The notes below the pieces were generated by a model that was not told the origin of the DNA, searched no databases, and saw nothing but the letters and a program-made list of their open reading frames with translations. Position numbers and translations under genes: made by a program. DNA of 64,000 bases from Pseudomonas caspiana (GTDB taxonomy: Bacteria > Pseudomonadota > Gammaproteobacteria > Pseudomonadales > Pseudomonadaceae): positions 62,001-126,000 of the forward strand of contig NZ_LOHF01000007.1 of assembly GCF_002158995.1 (NCBI RefSeq), read 5' to 3'. Within the stretch, counting starts at the first letter, position 1, and every line of letters starts with the position of its first letter. Shown here piece by piece: positions 40,355 to 50,596 of the stretch.

Positions 40355-41374
40355 ATGAACATGCTCAAAAAAGCGACCGCACTGACTGTACTTGCCCTGT
40401 CGATCAACACTGCTTTCGCTGCAGAGACGCCGTACATCGAACACAACACTCAAGCCTTCCTTAACGCTCTGGCAGCGGGCGGCGGCAAGCCCCTTGAGCA
40501 GTTGAGCCCCAAAGATGCCCGCGCGGTACTCACTGGAGCGCAGCAGTCGGTAAAGGTTGATCTGTCCGGCGTGCAAGTCAGCGATCGCAGCATCAAAGTG
40601 GCAGGTGAGTCGATTGATCTGAAGATCGTTCGTCCGGCCAACGTCAAAGGTGATCTGCCCGTGTTCATGTTCTTCCACGGTGGTGGCTGGGTGCTGGGCG
40701 ACTTCGCGACTCACGAACGTCTGATCCACGATCTGGTGGTCAACTCAGGTGCAGTAGCGGTGTACGTCAACTACACGCCGTCTCCTGAGGCGCACTACCC
40801 GACTGCGATCAACCAGGCTTACGCCGCAACCAAATGGGTAGCAGAGCACGGCAAGGAGATAGGCGTTGATGGCTCGCGTCTGGCAGTGGCCGGTAACAGC
40901 GTCGGCGGTAACATGGCAGCCGTGGTCAGCTTGATGGCCAAGGAACAGAACACCCCGAAACTGCGCTTCCAGCTGTTGCTGTGGCCAGTGACCGACTCGA
41001 ACTTCGAAACCGGTTCGTACAACGAATTCGCCGAAGGTCACTTCCTCACTAAAGGGATGATGAAGTGGTTCTGGGACAACTACACCACCAGCGCTACCGA
41101 GCGAGCCCAGATTCACGCATCGCCGCTCAAAGCCACGGTTGAACAATTGCGCGGCCTGCCGCCAGCACTGGTACAAACAGCAGGCGCCGATGTACTGCGT
41201 GACGAAGGCGAAGCGTATGCCCGCAAACTGGATGCGGCCGGTGTTGCTGTCACCACCGTCCGTTACAACGGGATGATCCACGACTACGGTCTGCTCAACC
41301 CACTGAACCAGATTCCACAAGTACAGGCGGCAATGCGTCAGGCAGGTACAGAGTTGAAAGCCCATCTGAACTAA
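40355..41374 (+). CDS. Secreted alpha/beta hydrolase (HSL-type esterase)
   Basis: A 339-residue esterase with a signal peptide (MNMLKKATALTVLALSINTAFA). The oxyanion-hole motif HGGGWVLGDF (about 108-117), the nucleophile elbow AGNSVGGNMAA (Ser about 189), Asp in QTAGADVLRDEGE and His in MIHDYGLLN are all present. It belongs to the hormone-sensitive-lipase family; the substrate is probably a short-chain ester. Exported to the periplasm. A strong terminator follows at 41395. Confidence 0.88.
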   Translation: MNMLKKATALTVLALSINTAFAAETPYIEHNTQAFLNALAAGGGKPLEQLSPKDARAVLTGAQQSVKVDLSGVQVSDRSIKVAGESIDLKIVRPANVKGDLPVFMFFHGGGWVLGDFATHERLIHDLVVNSGAVAVYVNYTPSPEAHYPTAINQAYAATKWVAEHGKEIGVDGSRLAVAGNSVGGNMAAVVSLMAKEQNTPKLRFQLLLWPVTDSNFETGSYNEFAEGHFLTKGMMKWFWDNYTTSATERAQIHASPLKATVEQLRGLPPALVQTAGADVLRDEGEAYARKLDAAGVAVTTVRYNGMIHDYGLLNPLNQIPQVQAAMRQAGTELKAHLN

Positions 41375-41394
41375 CTGACCGTCAGCGCGATACT

Positions 41395-41430
41395 AAAACG
41401 CCGCTACTGCACACGCAGAGCGGCGTTTTT
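41395..41430 (+). terminator. Terminator after the esterase gene
   Basis: AACGCCGCT / AGCGGCGTT stem followed by T residues. Confidence 0.85.
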
Positions 41431-41599
41431 GCCGTTAGGAATAGAGGCCGTTTCGGCCAATGAATACGGGAAAGTTACGTTCATCGGATTGGTCATTTTT
41501 GTGTAGCCCGCCGGACATTTTCGGCGCAGGATTTTCCCGACGTTTTCAGCCGCCGTTAACCCGGCGTTTCGTTCACCTCATTGATGGAGATGCTTACCG

Positions 41600-41797
41600 A
41601 TGCTAATCCAAATAGAAGAAGGGACTCACGGCGCCAATTGGGTCGTGAAGCTGGACAACTACCCGGTTAAATGTCGCAGCCTGGACGAGGCTCGCGAATT
41701 CGCTGACAAAATGACATCACGAATTAATGCCCCTCATACGTTGCCAGGAAGGTTTAGTTCTACAACAGTTAGTCAGCCAGCAGCGCATGCTCGTTAA
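41600..41797 (+). CDS. Small hypothetical protein
   Basis: A 65-residue frame with a plausible domain in the first 40 residues (MLIQIEEGTHGANWVVKLDNYPVKCRSLDEAREFADKM), resembling short DUF2188-like beta-beta-alpha proteins. GGAG lies 12 bases upstream. A terminator follows at 41823. No family is assigned with confidence. Confidence 0.55.
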   Translation: MLIQIEEGTHGANWVVKLDNYPVKCRSLDEAREFADKMTSRINAPHTLPGRFSSTTVSQPAAHAR

Positions 41798-41822
41798 AGA
41801 TGATGCGTTGAACAGAAACTAA

Positions 41823-41848
41823 AAAGCCCGGCTAACTTGCCGGGCTTT
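41823..41848 (+). terminator. Terminator
   Basis: AAAGCCCGGC-taactt-GCCGGGCTTT. Confidence 0.8.
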
Positions 41849-41924
41849 CCGTTTCTACGACATCCTTTTCACATGATTTTCACGGGATCGCTTTTAACCT
41901 AGCGTCACTCCTGTTGAATCTCCT

Positions 41925-41951
41925 GACCCGCCTCGTAGCGGGTCTTTTTTT
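41925..41951 (+). terminator. Terminator
   Basis: GACCCGC / GCGGGTC stem with a run of seven T. Confidence 0.75.
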
Positions 41952-42014
41952 GCCTGCGATTTGGCACGGAACATCTGCTGCGGTCATTCCGGTATACATG
42001 GCGAACACTGGACT

Positions 42015-42080
42015 TGCAGGAGCTGCCGAAGGTTACGATGGCGGTGTGTCTGGATGAATGCCTTCGGCAGCGCCTACAAG
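42015..42080. repeat. REP doublet, AGGAGCTGCCGAAGG class, shortened
   Basis: Arms TTGCAGGAGCTGCCGAAGG and CCTTCGGCAGCGCCTACAAG. The centre is only about 28 bases, shorter than in other members. Confidence 0.7.
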
Positions 42081-42092
42081 AAATGTATTTGC

Positions 42093-42287
42093 CTATTGCG
42101 CGGTGCTCGCAGCCTCATTGCTGGCAACGGTCTTGCTGTTGACCAACGCCGCATCACCCACCAGCGCCAGCCGGTCTGATCGACTGCCATCCATCACTTC
42201 GCTGCTCCAATGCCCTGTCATCGCTGCCATCCAGGCAAACAAAAACAGCGCCACACCTTGCAGGGCCCATCTTGCGATCATCGGCAT
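42093..42287 (-). CDS. Small membrane or exported protein
   Basis: A 64-residue protein with one hydrophobic helix (ARWALQGVALFLFAWMAAMTG) followed by a polar tail. The minus strand has GGGAGAAG 6 bases before the ATG at 42287, a strong ribosome site that supports translation. No family recognised. Confidence 0.6.
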   Translation of the reverse strand: MPMIARWALQGVALFLFAWMAAMTGHWSSEVMDGSRSDRLALVGDAALVNSKTVASNEAASTAQ

Positions 42288-42445
42288 AGCACTTCTCCCT
42301 TTTCCAGAATTCGATGCGCTGATGTAAACAGCTAAGCATTGCAAAAGGGTTTCACCGGGATCGAAGATGAAACTATTTGTAAGAAGAAATTTCAGGAATT
42401 ATGTGTGGTCTGTCATTAACGGATTCTACGAAAAGGCTATACCGC

Positions 42446-42826
42446 ATGAAGTTTTCCCGGTTTGCACAAGGCCTGTCGAAATGGGCTGGCAGTGCACGAA
42501 CGTTCATCGCCGCTATCGGCTTGATCTGCCTGTGGGCCATCACCGGCCCATGGTTTCATTACAACGACACCTGGCAGCTGATCATCAATACCTCCACCAC
42601 CATCATCACCTTTCTGATGGTGTTTCTGATTCAAAACACCCAGAACCGCGACAACGATGTGCTGCACATCAAGATCGACGAACTGCTGCGCGTCACCAAG
42701 GATGCGCAGAATGCGTTGCTGAGTCTGGACAAGCTGGACCATAAGGAGCTGCGCGCCCTGCGTAAGGAATACAGCGCGATTGGTGCCAGCGAAACACTGG
42801 GGGCGCCAACCAGAAGCGACCCTTGA
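42446..42826 (+). CDS. Low-affinity iron permease family protein
   Basis: A 126-residue protein with two membrane segments (TFIAAIGLICLWAITGPW and IINTSTTIITFLMVFLIQ) followed by NTQNRDNDVLHIKIDELL, the signature of the low-affinity iron permease family, whose transport role in bacteria is unproven. The C-terminal 45 residues are a cytoplasmic helix. The start MKFSRFAQG is chosen by family; 15 further codons upstream look unrelated. Confidence 0.82.
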   Translation: MKFSRFAQGLSKWAGSARTFIAAIGLICLWAITGPWFHYNDTWQLIINTSTTIITFLMVFLIQNTQNRDNDVLHIKIDELLRVTKDAQNALLSLDKLDHKELRALRKEYSAIGASETLGAPTRSDP

Positions 42827-42942
42827 TCCAGCGCCCCGGTGGTCAGTGGCAGGGAACTCTCGACCGGCTCACCCTTCATAAATCATGAAGTCGACGTATA
42901 AAAACCTCGTAGTGAGCCATTGGCCCAAACAGGGAGTCGTCC

Positions 42943-44067
42943 ATGAGCGGATCCGGAACGAGCACTCAAAAGGCTGCCGTAGTTCTTCTGCCCACCCACA
43001 AAAAACTCGCCACACATGAAGTGGTTGTTCATCAAAAACTGGCGGAGAAAATCGCCACCTTACTGGGTTGCGAGTTTCTCGGTTTGTACGACAGCACGCT
43101 TCACAAGGGCATGAACCTTTACTTCATCCCGTCTGACACGTTGATTGGCAAACAAGAAAACAGCGCCTTGAACATCCAGTCCGCCGACGACCTGTTTGGC
43201 GGGTTGATTGCGCAGCCATTCATGGCCACCAAGGCCATTTCCCATCCGCTGCTGGATGACGCCACGGCGCAGCCTCCAGGCTGGTCACGGCAGATTCATG
43301 AAGAAGCCGCGGACTCTGTGCTCGCGGGCTTTACGGTATTCAATGAAGCCGACGCATTGCGCGCAGGTGAGTTGGTTCTGGCCAACGGTGCGGCGCGCAT
43401 CAAACCCGTGCTGGCAACAGCGGGACGCGGGCAAATCGTCGTTTCCGATAAAGCCCAACTGCAAGCAGCGATCGCCGAGCAAGACATGCAAGAGGTCGCG
43501 ACGTGGGGACTGGTGATTGAAGAAGACCTCACTGACGTCGTCACGCTGAGTGTCGGGTTGGTTCAGGTGGCCGGGATCACCGCCAGTTACCACGGCACCC
43601 AATGCCTGACGGAGGACAACATCGGTGAAACGGTCTATGGCGGCTCAACGCTGTGGATAGTGCGTGGCGGTTATGACGCGCTGTTAGCGCTTGAGCTGGA
43701 TGAGCCGGTCAGGCGCGCCGTGACTCAGGCCATGCATTACGAAAACGCCGCCCTCAAGCACTTTCCGGACTTCATCGCCTCACGGCGCAACTACGACATT
43801 GCACAGGGCACCAACGCCAAAGGCGAGCGCTGTTCGGGGGTACTTGAACAGTCGTGGCGTATCGGCGGCGCCAGCCCGGCCGAGGTCGAAGCATTGCTGG
43901 CCTTTGCTGCCGATCCGGCCCTGCAGCGTATCCGCGTGTCCACTCACGAAATCTACGGCGAAACCACACTCCCGACCGACGCTAGCGTCCTTTATGAAGG
44001 CGACGACCCGGAGGTGGGTTTCATCAGCAAATTTACAAAGGTCAATCCTTATGAGTGTGAGCAGTGA
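42943..44067 (+). CDS. DUF3182 family protein (ATP-grasp-like)
   Basis: A 374-residue cytoplasmic protein of the DUF3182 family. It shows LLPTHKKLATHEVVVHQKLAEKIA at the N-terminus, KPVLATAGRGQIVV (about 149-162), GLVIEEDLTDV (about 190-200) and RRNYDIAQGTNAKGERCSGVLEQSWRIGGAS near the C-terminus. The order resembles an ATP-grasp ligase. The substrate is unknown. Its end overlaps the next hydrolase gene by 17 bases, indicating coupled translation and a shared pathway. Confidence 0.85.
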   Translation: MSGSGTSTQKAAVVLLPTHKKLATHEVVVHQKLAEKIATLLGCEFLGLYDSTLHKGMNLYFIPSDTLIGKQENSALNIQSADDLFGGLIAQPFMATKAISHPLLDDATAQPPGWSRQIHEEAADSVLAGFTVFNEADALRAGELVLANGAARIKPVLATAGRGQIVVSDKAQLQAAIAEQDMQEVATWGLVIEEDLTDVVTLSVGLVQVAGITASYHGTQCLTEDNIGETVYGGSTLWIVRGGYDALLALELDEPVRRAVTQAMHYENAALKHFPDFIASRRNYDIAQGTNAKGERCSGVLEQSWRIGGASPAEVEALLAFAADPALQRIRVSTHEIYGETTLPTDASVLYEGDDPEVGFISKFTKVNPYECEQ

Positions 44068-44821
44068 AAGCATTGAGATTGCAGTCGATGGCCAATCCAT
44101 TTCAGGGACCATCCTGACCCCTGGCGCGAAAATCCCCGGCATTCTGTTCGTCCATGGCTGGGGCGGTAGCCAACAACGGGACCTGGCACGCGCCAAGAAC
44201 ATTACCGGTTTGGGTTGTGTGTGTCTGACGTTCGACTTGCGCGGGCATGAACGTACTCATGAAATGCGTAGCAAGGTCTCCCGGGAGCAAAGCCTGGCGG
44301 ATTTACTCGCTGCCTACGATCGACTGGTCAGCCATCCGGCCGTAGACCGCGACGCCATTGCCGTGATCGGCAGCAGTTATGGTGGTTATCTGGCGACCAT
44401 TCTCAGTTCTATGCGCCCGGTCAAATGGCTGGCATTGCGAGTACCGGCACTGTACTGGGATGCCGATTGGGACATGCCCAAGCAAGAGCTGGATCGCGAC
44501 AAGCTCGCGCACTATCGCCGCTCAGCCGTAACCGCTGCAGACAATCGTGCGCTGGCAGCATGCAAGGAATTCCACGGAGACGTGCTGCTGATCGAATCAG
44601 AGCAGGATGATTACGTACCCCATGCCACGTTGATGAGTTATCGCGGGGCGTTCGAGCTGGCTCACTCGCTGACGTATCGTCTGGTGGACGGCGCCGACCA
44701 CGCATTGAGCAGCGACCTGAGTCAGAGTATTTACAGCTCAATGCTGAGCAACTGGATCAGCGAAATGGTCATCGGCGCTCGCCTGGTCGATTTCCCACAC
44801 CATTCGGCGAAGTACTCCTGA
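44051..44821 (+). CDS. Alpha/beta hydrolase coupled to DUF3182
   Basis: A 256-residue serine hydrolase of the dienelactone/acetyl-xylan type. It has FVHGWGGSQQRDL (about 33-45), the nucleophile elbow VIGSSYGGYLA (Ser about 105), Asp in ESEQDDYVPHA (about 190) and His in VDGADHALS. There is no signal peptide. The start MSVSSESIEIAV at 44051 overlaps the upstream gene. It may cleave an ester or amide product made by the DUF3182 protein (inference). Confidence 0.85.
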   Translation: MSVSSESIEIAVDGQSISGTILTPGAKIPGILFVHGWGGSQQRDLARAKNITGLGCVCLTFDLRGHERTHEMRSKVSREQSLADLLAAYDRLVSHPAVDRDAIAVIGSSYGGYLATILSSMRPVKWLALRVPALYWDADWDMPKQELDRDKLAHYRRSAVTAADNRALAACKEFHGDVLLIESEQDDYVPHATLMSYRGAFELAHSLTYRLVDGADHALSSDLSQSIYSSMLSNWISEMVIGARLVDFPHHSAKYS

Positions 44822-44837
44822 CAGATCTGCGAACCTA

Positions 44838-44910
44838 TGTAGGCGCTGCCAAAGGCTGCGATAGCGATTATTCACACACACCGCTTTCGCAACCTTCGAC
44901 AGTTCCTACA
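44838..44910. repeat. REP doublet, degenerate
   Basis: Arms GTAGGCGCTGCCAAAGGCTG and CAACCTTCGACAGTTCCTAC between the convergent hydrolase and dehydrogenase genes. Confidence 0.65.
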
Positions 44911-44918
44911 GTTGGTTT

Positions 44919-46109
44919 TTAGATCGATGTAGCGCTACCCATCCCCGGCACCAGAATGACCTTGCGGCAATCCTCCTGTTTCTTGTCGAAGAGTTTGTAA
45001 CCCTCGGCAGCATCTTCCAGCGACAGGCGATGGGTAATGATCGCCTCAGGCGCCAGCGCCCCGCTTTCGATGTGTTCGAGCAACTCAGGCAGATAACGCT
45101 GCACATGGGTCTGGCCCATTTTGAAGGTCAGGCCTTTGTCGAACGCATCGCCGAACAGGAAGCCATGGATGAAACCGGCGTAGACACCCGGCACACTTAC
45201 CACACCGCCGCGTCGTACAGCGGCGATGCATTGGCGTAGAGCCTTGCCGCTGCTGCCTTCAAGCTTCAGGGTCGCGAGAATGGTTTCAGTCGTGCTGCCC
45301 TTGGCTTCGAACCCGACCGCATCGATCACGCCGTCCACGCCGCGCATGCCACGGGTCTGCTTGATGATGGTGTCAGCTGGATCATCGTCTTCATCGAAGT
45401 TGATCGGGATCACGCCGTAGGTGCTTTGCGCGTAGGCCAGACGATACGCGTGGTGGTCGACCATGAAGATTTTCTCGACGCCCAGCATTCTTGCGCAGGC
45501 AGCGCTGAGCAACCCCACTGGCCCGGCACCGTAGATCGCCAGACTCGAACCCTGACCTACGCCACTGTTGAGCACCGCTTGCCACGCGGTCGGCAGGATG
45601 TCGGAAAGGAACAGCACTTTGTCGTCGGACAGTGTGCCCGGCACTTTGAACGGGCCAGTGTTACCTTTGGGCACGCGCACGTACTCAGCCTGACCACCCG
45701 GGATGCCGCCGTACAAATGGCTGAAACCAAACAGCGCAGCTCCAGGCGGAATGGACTTCTTGTTCAGAATCGCGCCACGTCCGGTGTTTGTGGTTTCGCA
45801 TGCAGCGAACTGGTCCAGCTGGCAGAAGAAGCAACTGCCGCAGGCGATAACGAAAGGGATAACAACCCGGTCGCCAGGCTTGACCGTAGTGACCTGTGAA
45901 CCCACCTCTTCAACAATGCCCATGAACTCATGGCCAAAGATATCGCCCGACTCCGTGGCTGGAATCTTGCCGCGATACAGATGCAGGTCAGAGCCGCAAA
46001 TCGCTGTGGCGGTAACCTTCAGAAGGATGTCATCGACTTCTTGAATAACCGGATCAGGAACGGTATCGACCCGAACGTCATTAGCCCCGTGATAAGTCAG
46101 TGCGCGCAT
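44919..46109 (-). CDS. Zinc-dependent alcohol dehydrogenase
   Basis: A 396-residue medium-chain dehydrogenase, close to the glutathione-independent formaldehyde dehydrogenase group. Catalytic zinc ligands are in [14 protein letters not shown] (Cys about 38) and [12 protein letters not shown] (His-Glu about 59-60). The structural-zinc loop is [15 protein letters not shown], and the Rossmann motif is [11 protein letters not shown] (about 194-204). The start MRALTYHG at 46109 has GGAGAG upstream. The physiological substrate is not evident. Confidence 0.9.
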   Translation of the reverse strand: MRALTYHGANDVRVDTVPDPVIQEVDDILLKVTATAICGSDLHLYRGKIPATESGDIFGHEFMGIVEEVGSQVTTVKPGDRVVIPFVIACGSCFFCQLDQFAACETTNTGRGAILNKKSIPPGAALFGFSHLYGGIPGGQAEYVRVPKGNTGPFKVPGTLSDDKVLFLSDILPTAWQAVLNSGVGQGSSLAIYGAGPVGLLSAACARMLGVEKIFMVDHHAYRLAYAQSTYGVIPINFDEDDDPADTIIKQTRGMRGVDGVIDAVGFEAKGSTTETILATLKLEGSSGKALRQCIAAVRRGGVVSVPGVYAGFIHGFLFGDAFDKGLTFKMGQTHVQRYLPELLEHIESGALAPEAIITHRLSLEDAAEGYKLFDKKQEDCRKVILVPGMGSATSI

Positions 46110-46302
46110 TTTTTCTCTCCTTGCAGGCGATAAAGCCAGGCGGGCAAAAGCGCCCGGAACTAACAAGGGAGAGCATGAAGAAAGCGTAAGTTCAGAGGAC
46201 TTGAAAGCAAAGAAGACCAGTGGTGAATCCAGGCACCGTTGGGCCGATGGCCTGAACCAAGAGGGAAGGTTTTATCTAATGCGCAGACTGAGTTGAAAGT
46301 CC

Positions 46303-46393
46303 CTGTAGGAGCGCACGAGCACCGCGAGGCCGCGATCGCGGTGTATCAGGCAGACCGCCATCGCTGCCTCGCGTTGCTCGTGAGCTCCCACAG
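46303..46393. repeat. REP doublet (REPIN), GCACGAGCACCGCGAGGC class
   Basis: Arms CTGTAGGAGCGCACGAGCAC and GTTGCTCGTGAGCTCCCACAG; same class as 37324-37414. It fills much of the gap 46110-46417, which otherwise shows nothing. Confidence 0.75.
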
Positions 46394-46417
46394 GTCGTGC
46401 AGCTCAAAGCGCTGATA

Positions 46418-47971
46418 TCAGGTAATCGGCGCCGGGTTGAACAAGGTAATGTCGTTGTGCAAACGATAGTGCTCGGTCCAGGTTTTTTTCTTGCCACTGG
46501 CCACGTCCAGATAGAAGTGGAACAGCTCCCAGCCCAAGTCCTCGATCGTTGCACGCCCCGTGGCAATACGACCGGCATCAATGTCGATGAGATCAGGCCA
46601 ACGCGTCGCCAGCTCGGTACGGGTCGATACCTTGACCACCGGGGACATCGCCAGGCCATACGGCGTGCCGCGTCCGGTGGTGAACACATGCAGGTTCATC
46701 CCGGCGGCCAGTTGCAAGGTGCCACAGACAAAATCGCTTGCCGGTGTTGCACAGAAAATCAGACCTTTGCGCTTGAAGCGCTCGCCAGGGCCAAGCACGC
46801 CGTTGATGGCGCTGTTGCCGGACTTGACGATCGATCCCAGGGATTTCTCGACAATGTTCGACAGCCCGCCCTTCTTGTTACCCGGTGTGGTGTTGGCGCT
46901 ACGATCAGCCTCGCCTTTTGCCAGATAACGGTCGTACCAGTCCATTTCCCGAACCAGTTCCTCGGCCACTTCCTGAGTCTCGGCGCGAGAAGTGAGCAAG
47001 TAGATAGCGTCGCGCACTTCAGTCACTTCCGAGAACATCACGGTGGCGCCTGCGCGCAGCAGCAAGTCCGAAGCGTAACCCAATGCCGGGTTGGCGGTGA
47101 TGCCCGAAAACGCATCGCTGCCGCCGCACTGCATGCCCAGAATCAACTCCGAGGCCGGCACGGTTTCACGACGGCGCAGATCAAGCTTCTTCAAGCGCAC
47201 TTCAGCCAACTCCATGATCTGCTCGATCATTTCGTTGAAGCCGTGACTGGAGTCCTGCAAGCGATACATCCACTGATCGCTGAGATCAACCGAAAGGTCG
47301 TCTTCGTGCATGACCTGTCCGGCCTGCAGCTTTTCGCAGCCCAGACCGATCACCAATGCTTCGCCACCCAGATTCGGGTTGCGCGCCAGGTTACGCACCG
47401 TGCGGATCGGGATGTAAGCGTCGGTCGCGGTAATAGCCACACCACAACCGTAAGTATGAGTAAGTGCCACCACGTCATCGACGTGGGGGTACTTGGGCAA
47501 CAGCTCTTCACGGATGCGCTTGACCGCATGGTCAAGCACCCCGGTCACACATTGCACTGTGGTGGTGATGCCCAGAATGTTACGCGTGCCAACGGTACCG
47601 TCGGCGTTGCGATAACCTTCAAAGGTAAAACCTTCCAGCGGTTCGCCTCTTTGTGGCACCGCGTCTGACATCGGCAGGCTATCCAGCGCCGGTGCCGATG
47701 GCATACGCAGCTGATCTTCCCTGACCCAACTACCCCGTGGAATCGGCTGAAGGGCATAACCGATGGTGTGCCCGTAACGGATGATCGGCTCGCCTTCAGC
47801 GATATCGACGGTGTTGACCTTGTGGCTCTGTGGAACGTTATCGACGGTCACCAGACCATTATCGAATTCGGTACCGGCAGGCACACCCTGGTCGTTGACT
47901 ACTACCACCACGTTATCCAGCTCATGGAGCCGGATGTAGCGTGGGGAGTCGGCATGTTGAATCAGGTTCAT
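46418..47971 (-). CDS. garD: Galactarate dehydratase
   Basis: Converts galactarate to 5-dehydro-4-deoxy-D-glucarate. The 517-residue UxaA/GarD family protein has an N-terminal SAF domain ([29 protein letters not shown]) and the catalytic part with [46 protein letters not shown] (metal/Fe site region, about 290-310) and the C-terminal [12 protein letters not shown]. The ATG at 47971 has AGGAAA 8 bases upstream; an adjacent GTG is less likely. It is 10 bases after the transporter gene. Confidence 0.95.
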   Translation of the reverse strand: MNLIQHADSPRYIRLHELDNVVVVVNDQGVPAGTEFDNGLVTVDNVPQSHKVNTVDIAEGEPIIRYGHTIGYALQPIPRGSWVREDQLRMPSAPALDSLPMSDAVPQRGEPLEGFTFEGYRNADGTVGTRNILGITTTVQCVTGVLDHAVKRIREELLPKYPHVDDVVALTHTYGCGVAITATDAYIPIRTVRNLARNPNLGGEALVIGLGCEKLQAGQVMHEDDLSVDLSDQWMYRLQDSSHGFNEMIEQIMELAEVRLKKLDLRRRETVPASELILGMQCGGSDAFSGITANPALGYASDLLLRAGATVMFSEVTEVRDAIYLLTSRAETQEVAEELVREMDWYDRYLAKGEADRSANTTPGNKKGGLSNIVEKSLGSIVKSGNSAINGVLGPGERFKRKGLIFCATPASDFVCGTLQLAAGMNLHVFTTGRGTPYGLAMSPVVKVSTRTELATRWPDLIDIDAGRIATGRATIEDLGWELFHFYLDVASGKKKTWTEHYRLHNDITLFNPAPIT

Positions 47972-47981
47972 CACGGTTTCC

Positions 47982-49358
47982 TCAGGATTTAGCTTGAGAA
48001 AGGTCGCTGGCTTCGCCAGTCAGTGGCCCCTTGGTTGGAGGCTCTTTCAGTTCAACGCGTTTGATCTCGCCAACGATGAAGATATAGCTGAACACCGCAA
48101 CCACTGCGTTGGCACCTACAAACACCAGCGCCCATTTGAACGAGCCAGTGGAGCTGATGATGTAACCAATCACGATAGGCGTGGTGATTGAAGCAATGTT
48201 ACCGAAGGTGTTGAACAGGCCACCGCTCAAACCGGCGATCTGCTTCGGCGAAGCGTCGGACATAACAGCCCAGCCCAGTGCGCCGACACCTTTACCGAAG
48301 AATGCCAGGGCCATGAAGCCAACGACCATCCATTCAATATCAACGTAGTTACAGGCGACGATGGTGGTCGAAAGCAGCAAACCACCAATGATCGGCGCTT
48401 TACGGGCGAAGGTCAGCGAGTGGCCTTTGCGCAGCAGGTAGTCGGAAATCACACCACCCAGTACACCCCCGATAAAACCGCAGATCGCCGGCAGGGAGGC
48501 AATGATGCCCGCCTTGAGGATAGTCATGCCACGTTCTTGAACCAGGTACACCGGGAACCAGGTCAGGAAGAAGTAGGTGATGCCGTTGATGCAGTACTGG
48601 CTCAGATAGATACCAAGCATCATGCGGTTGGTCAGCAGTTGGCGGATGTAGTCCCATTTCGGACCGCCGCTTTTGCCTTTACCTTTGCCCTGGTCCTGAT
48701 CCATGTCGACCATGCCGCCGTTGTTGGCGATGTGATCAAACTCTTCCTTGTTGATGCGCGGGTGCTGGCGTGGGCTGTAGATGACTTTCATCCAGATCGC
48801 CGAGAACACGATACCGATGGCACCCATCACGACGAACACGTGCTGCCAGCCGAACTTGTAGACGATCCAGCCCATCAGCGGAGCGAACAGTACAGTGGCG
48901 AAGTATTGCGCGGAGTTGAAGATCGCAGAGGCAGTACCGCGCTCAGCAGTCGGGAACCAGGCTGCCACGATACGCGCGTTGCCCGGGAAGGAAGGCGCTT
49001 CGGCCAGACCGACCATGAAACGCAGCATGAACAGCACAACGACGGCAGAGCCGACGCCGAATTCACCTACATAGCCTTGCAGCAAGGTGAACAGCGACCA
49101 GGTGAAGATGCTTAATGCGTAGATTTTCTTGGAACCGAAACGGTCGAGCAGCCAGCCACCCGGAATCTGACCGGCCACGTAGGCCCAGCCGAAAGCAGAG
49201 AAGATGTACCCGAGAGTGACAGCGTCGATACCAAGGTCTTTTTGCAGGCTGGAGCCCGCGATAGCGATGGTGGCGCGGTCGGCGTAGTTGATCGTGGTCA
49301 CCAGAAAAAGCATGAGCAGGATCAAATAGCGGACGTGAGTCGGCTTGGACTGTTGCAT
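47982..49358 (-). CDS. gudP: Galactarate/glucarate MFS transporter
   Basis: A 458-residue anion:cation symporter family (ACS) permease with 12 membrane segments. The N-terminus is typical: [25 protein letters not shown] and [17 protein letters not shown] cytoplasmic loop with GKGKGKSGG lies in the middle. It is very similar to GudP/GarP in layout. It lies upstream of garD with a 10-base gap and downstream of kdgD, so it imports the aldarate that garD and kdgD break down. Confidence 0.92.
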   Translation of the reverse strand: MQQSKPTHVRYLILLMLFLVTTINYADRATIAIAGSSLQKDLGIDAVTLGYIFSAFGWAYVAGQIPGGWLLDRFGSKKIYALSIFTWSLFTLLQGYVGEFGVGSAVVVLFMLRFMVGLAEAPSFPGNARIVAAWFPTAERGTASAIFNSAQYFATVLFAPLMGWIVYKFGWQHVFVVMGAIGIVFSAIWMKVIYSPRQHPRINKEEFDHIANNGGMVDMDQDQGKGKGKSGGPKWDYIRQLLTNRMMLGIYLSQYCINGITYFFLTWFPVYLVQERGMTILKAGIIASLPAICGFIGGVLGGVISDYLLRKGHSLTFARKAPIIGGLLLSTTIVACNYVDIEWMVVGFMALAFFGKGVGALGWAVMSDASPKQIAGLSGGLFNTFGNIASITTPIVIGYIISSTGSFKWALVFVGANAVVAVFSYIFIVGEIKRVELKEPPTKGPLTGEASDLSQAKS

Positions 49359-49544
49359 GTGTGTGAACTCCCACTAATTATTTTTTTTACGCGGGTAAAT
49401 CTATTTTTTTGGTGTTGCTTGCGCCTGCCGGCCCCTTGGTAATAGTCGTGGTTAACGACGCTTCCCACCCACAGTTAATGCGCTTCCCTACGAGCTGTAC
49501 GGCATCACTCAGCCCTTGTGTCGCTGGCAAACATCCTATGGCAC

Positions 49545-49570
49545 AAAGCCGCTGATCACTCAGCGGCTTT
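49545..49570. terminator. Terminator after kdgD
   Basis: AAAGCCGCTGA-tcac-TCAGCGGCTTT, just past the kdgD stop. It separates kdgD from the gudP-garD transcript. Confidence 0.7.
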
Positions 49571-49584
49571 GGGTCAGGCTTTTG

Positions 49585-50496
49585 TTACTGCTTACCTTGC
49601 TTGTCCATCAGCGCGGCGAGCATTTCGTACTCTTCGGCAGTCAGGTCGGTCAGTGGTGTACGCACTGGACCCGCGTCGTAACCGGCGATTTTCGCGCCCG
49701 CCTTGACGATGCTGACGGCATAACCGGATTTACGGTTACGGATGTCCAGGTATGGCAGGAAGAAGTCGTCGATGTATTTACCAACGGCAACGTGATCGTC
49801 CTTGGCGATAGCGTGGTAGAAGTCCATCGCCAGCTTGGGTACGAAGTTGAAAACTGCCGAGGAGTAAACCGGAACGCCCAGCGCTTTATAGGCAGCAGCG
49901 TAGACTTCAGCGGTTGGCAAACCACCCAGGTACGAGAAGCGGTCGCCCAGACGGCGGCGGATCGAAACCATCAGTTCAATGTCGCCCAGACCGTCTTTGT
50001 AGCCGATCAGGTTAGGGCAGCGCTCAGCCAGTTGCTCCAGCAGCGGAGCGGTCAGGCGGCAAACGTTACGGTTGTAAACAACCACGCCGATTTTCACGGA
50101 CTTACAGACGGCTTCAACGTGGGCAGCAACGCCGTCCTGGCTGGCTTCAGTCAGGTAGTGCGGCAGCAGCAACAGGCCTTTGGCGCCCAGACGCTCTGCT
50201 TCTTGAGCATATTCGATGGCTTGACGGGTCGAACCGCCAACGCCAGCCAGGATCGGCACGCTGGTAGCGCAGGTATCGACCGCGGTTTTGATGACTTCGG
50301 AGTATTCGCTGGCTGCCAGGGAGAAGAACTCACCTGTACCGCCGGCAGCGAACAGAGCGCTTGCGCCGTACGGGGCCAGCCACTCGAGACGTTTAACGTA
50401 GCCAGCGCGATTGAAGTCGCCCTGTGCATTGAAATCGGTTACCGGAAAGGACAGCAGACCGTGGGAGAGGATGGACTTCAGTTCTTGTGGATTCAT
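49585..50496 (-). CDS. kdgD: 5-dehydro-4-deoxyglucarate dehydratase
   Basis: Converts 5-dehydro-4-deoxy-D-glucarate to 2,5-dioxopentanoate with loss of CO2 and water. The 303-residue DHDPS-family barrel has GGTGEFFSL (about 52-60), [13 protein letters not shown], the conserved Tyr in [11 protein letters not shown] (about 145-155) and the Schiff-base Lys in [13 protein letters not shown] (about 184). The length is standard. It supplies the second step after garD and has its own promoter. Confidence 0.95.
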   Translation of the reverse strand: MNPQELKSILSHGLLSFPVTDFNAQGDFNRAGYVKRLEWLAPYGASALFAAGGTGEFFSLAASEYSEVIKTAVDTCATSVPILAGVGGSTRQAIEYAQEAERLGAKGLLLLPHYLTEASQDGVAAHVEAVCKSVKIGVVVYNRNVCRLTAPLLEQLAERCPNLIGYKDGLGDIELMVSIRRRLGDRFSYLGGLPTAEVYAAAYKALGVPVYSSAVFNFVPKLAMDFYHAIAKDDHVAVGKYIDDFFLPYLDIRNRKSGYAVSIVKAGAKIAGYDAGPVRTPLTDLTAEEYEMLAALMDKQGKQ

Positions 50497-50559
50497 TATT
50501 CGAACACCCTGGGAGCATTTATTGTGAATGGATCACCGGTCGTCTGCCGATGTCGTAAG

Positions 50560-50590
50560 TCATCGTACAACTGATAATAAAATCACTCAA
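50560..50590 (-). promoter_or_regulatory. kdgD promoter with operator-like motif
   Basis: On the minus strand TTGAGT (50585-50590), 17 bases, TACGAT (50562-50567) make a good sigma-70 promoter. TTGTACGATGA covers the -10 box. TTGTACGA also occurs at 51775 in front of the GntR-type regulator gene, suggesting a shared operator. Confidence 0.6.
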
Positions 50591-50596
50591 CAGGGA

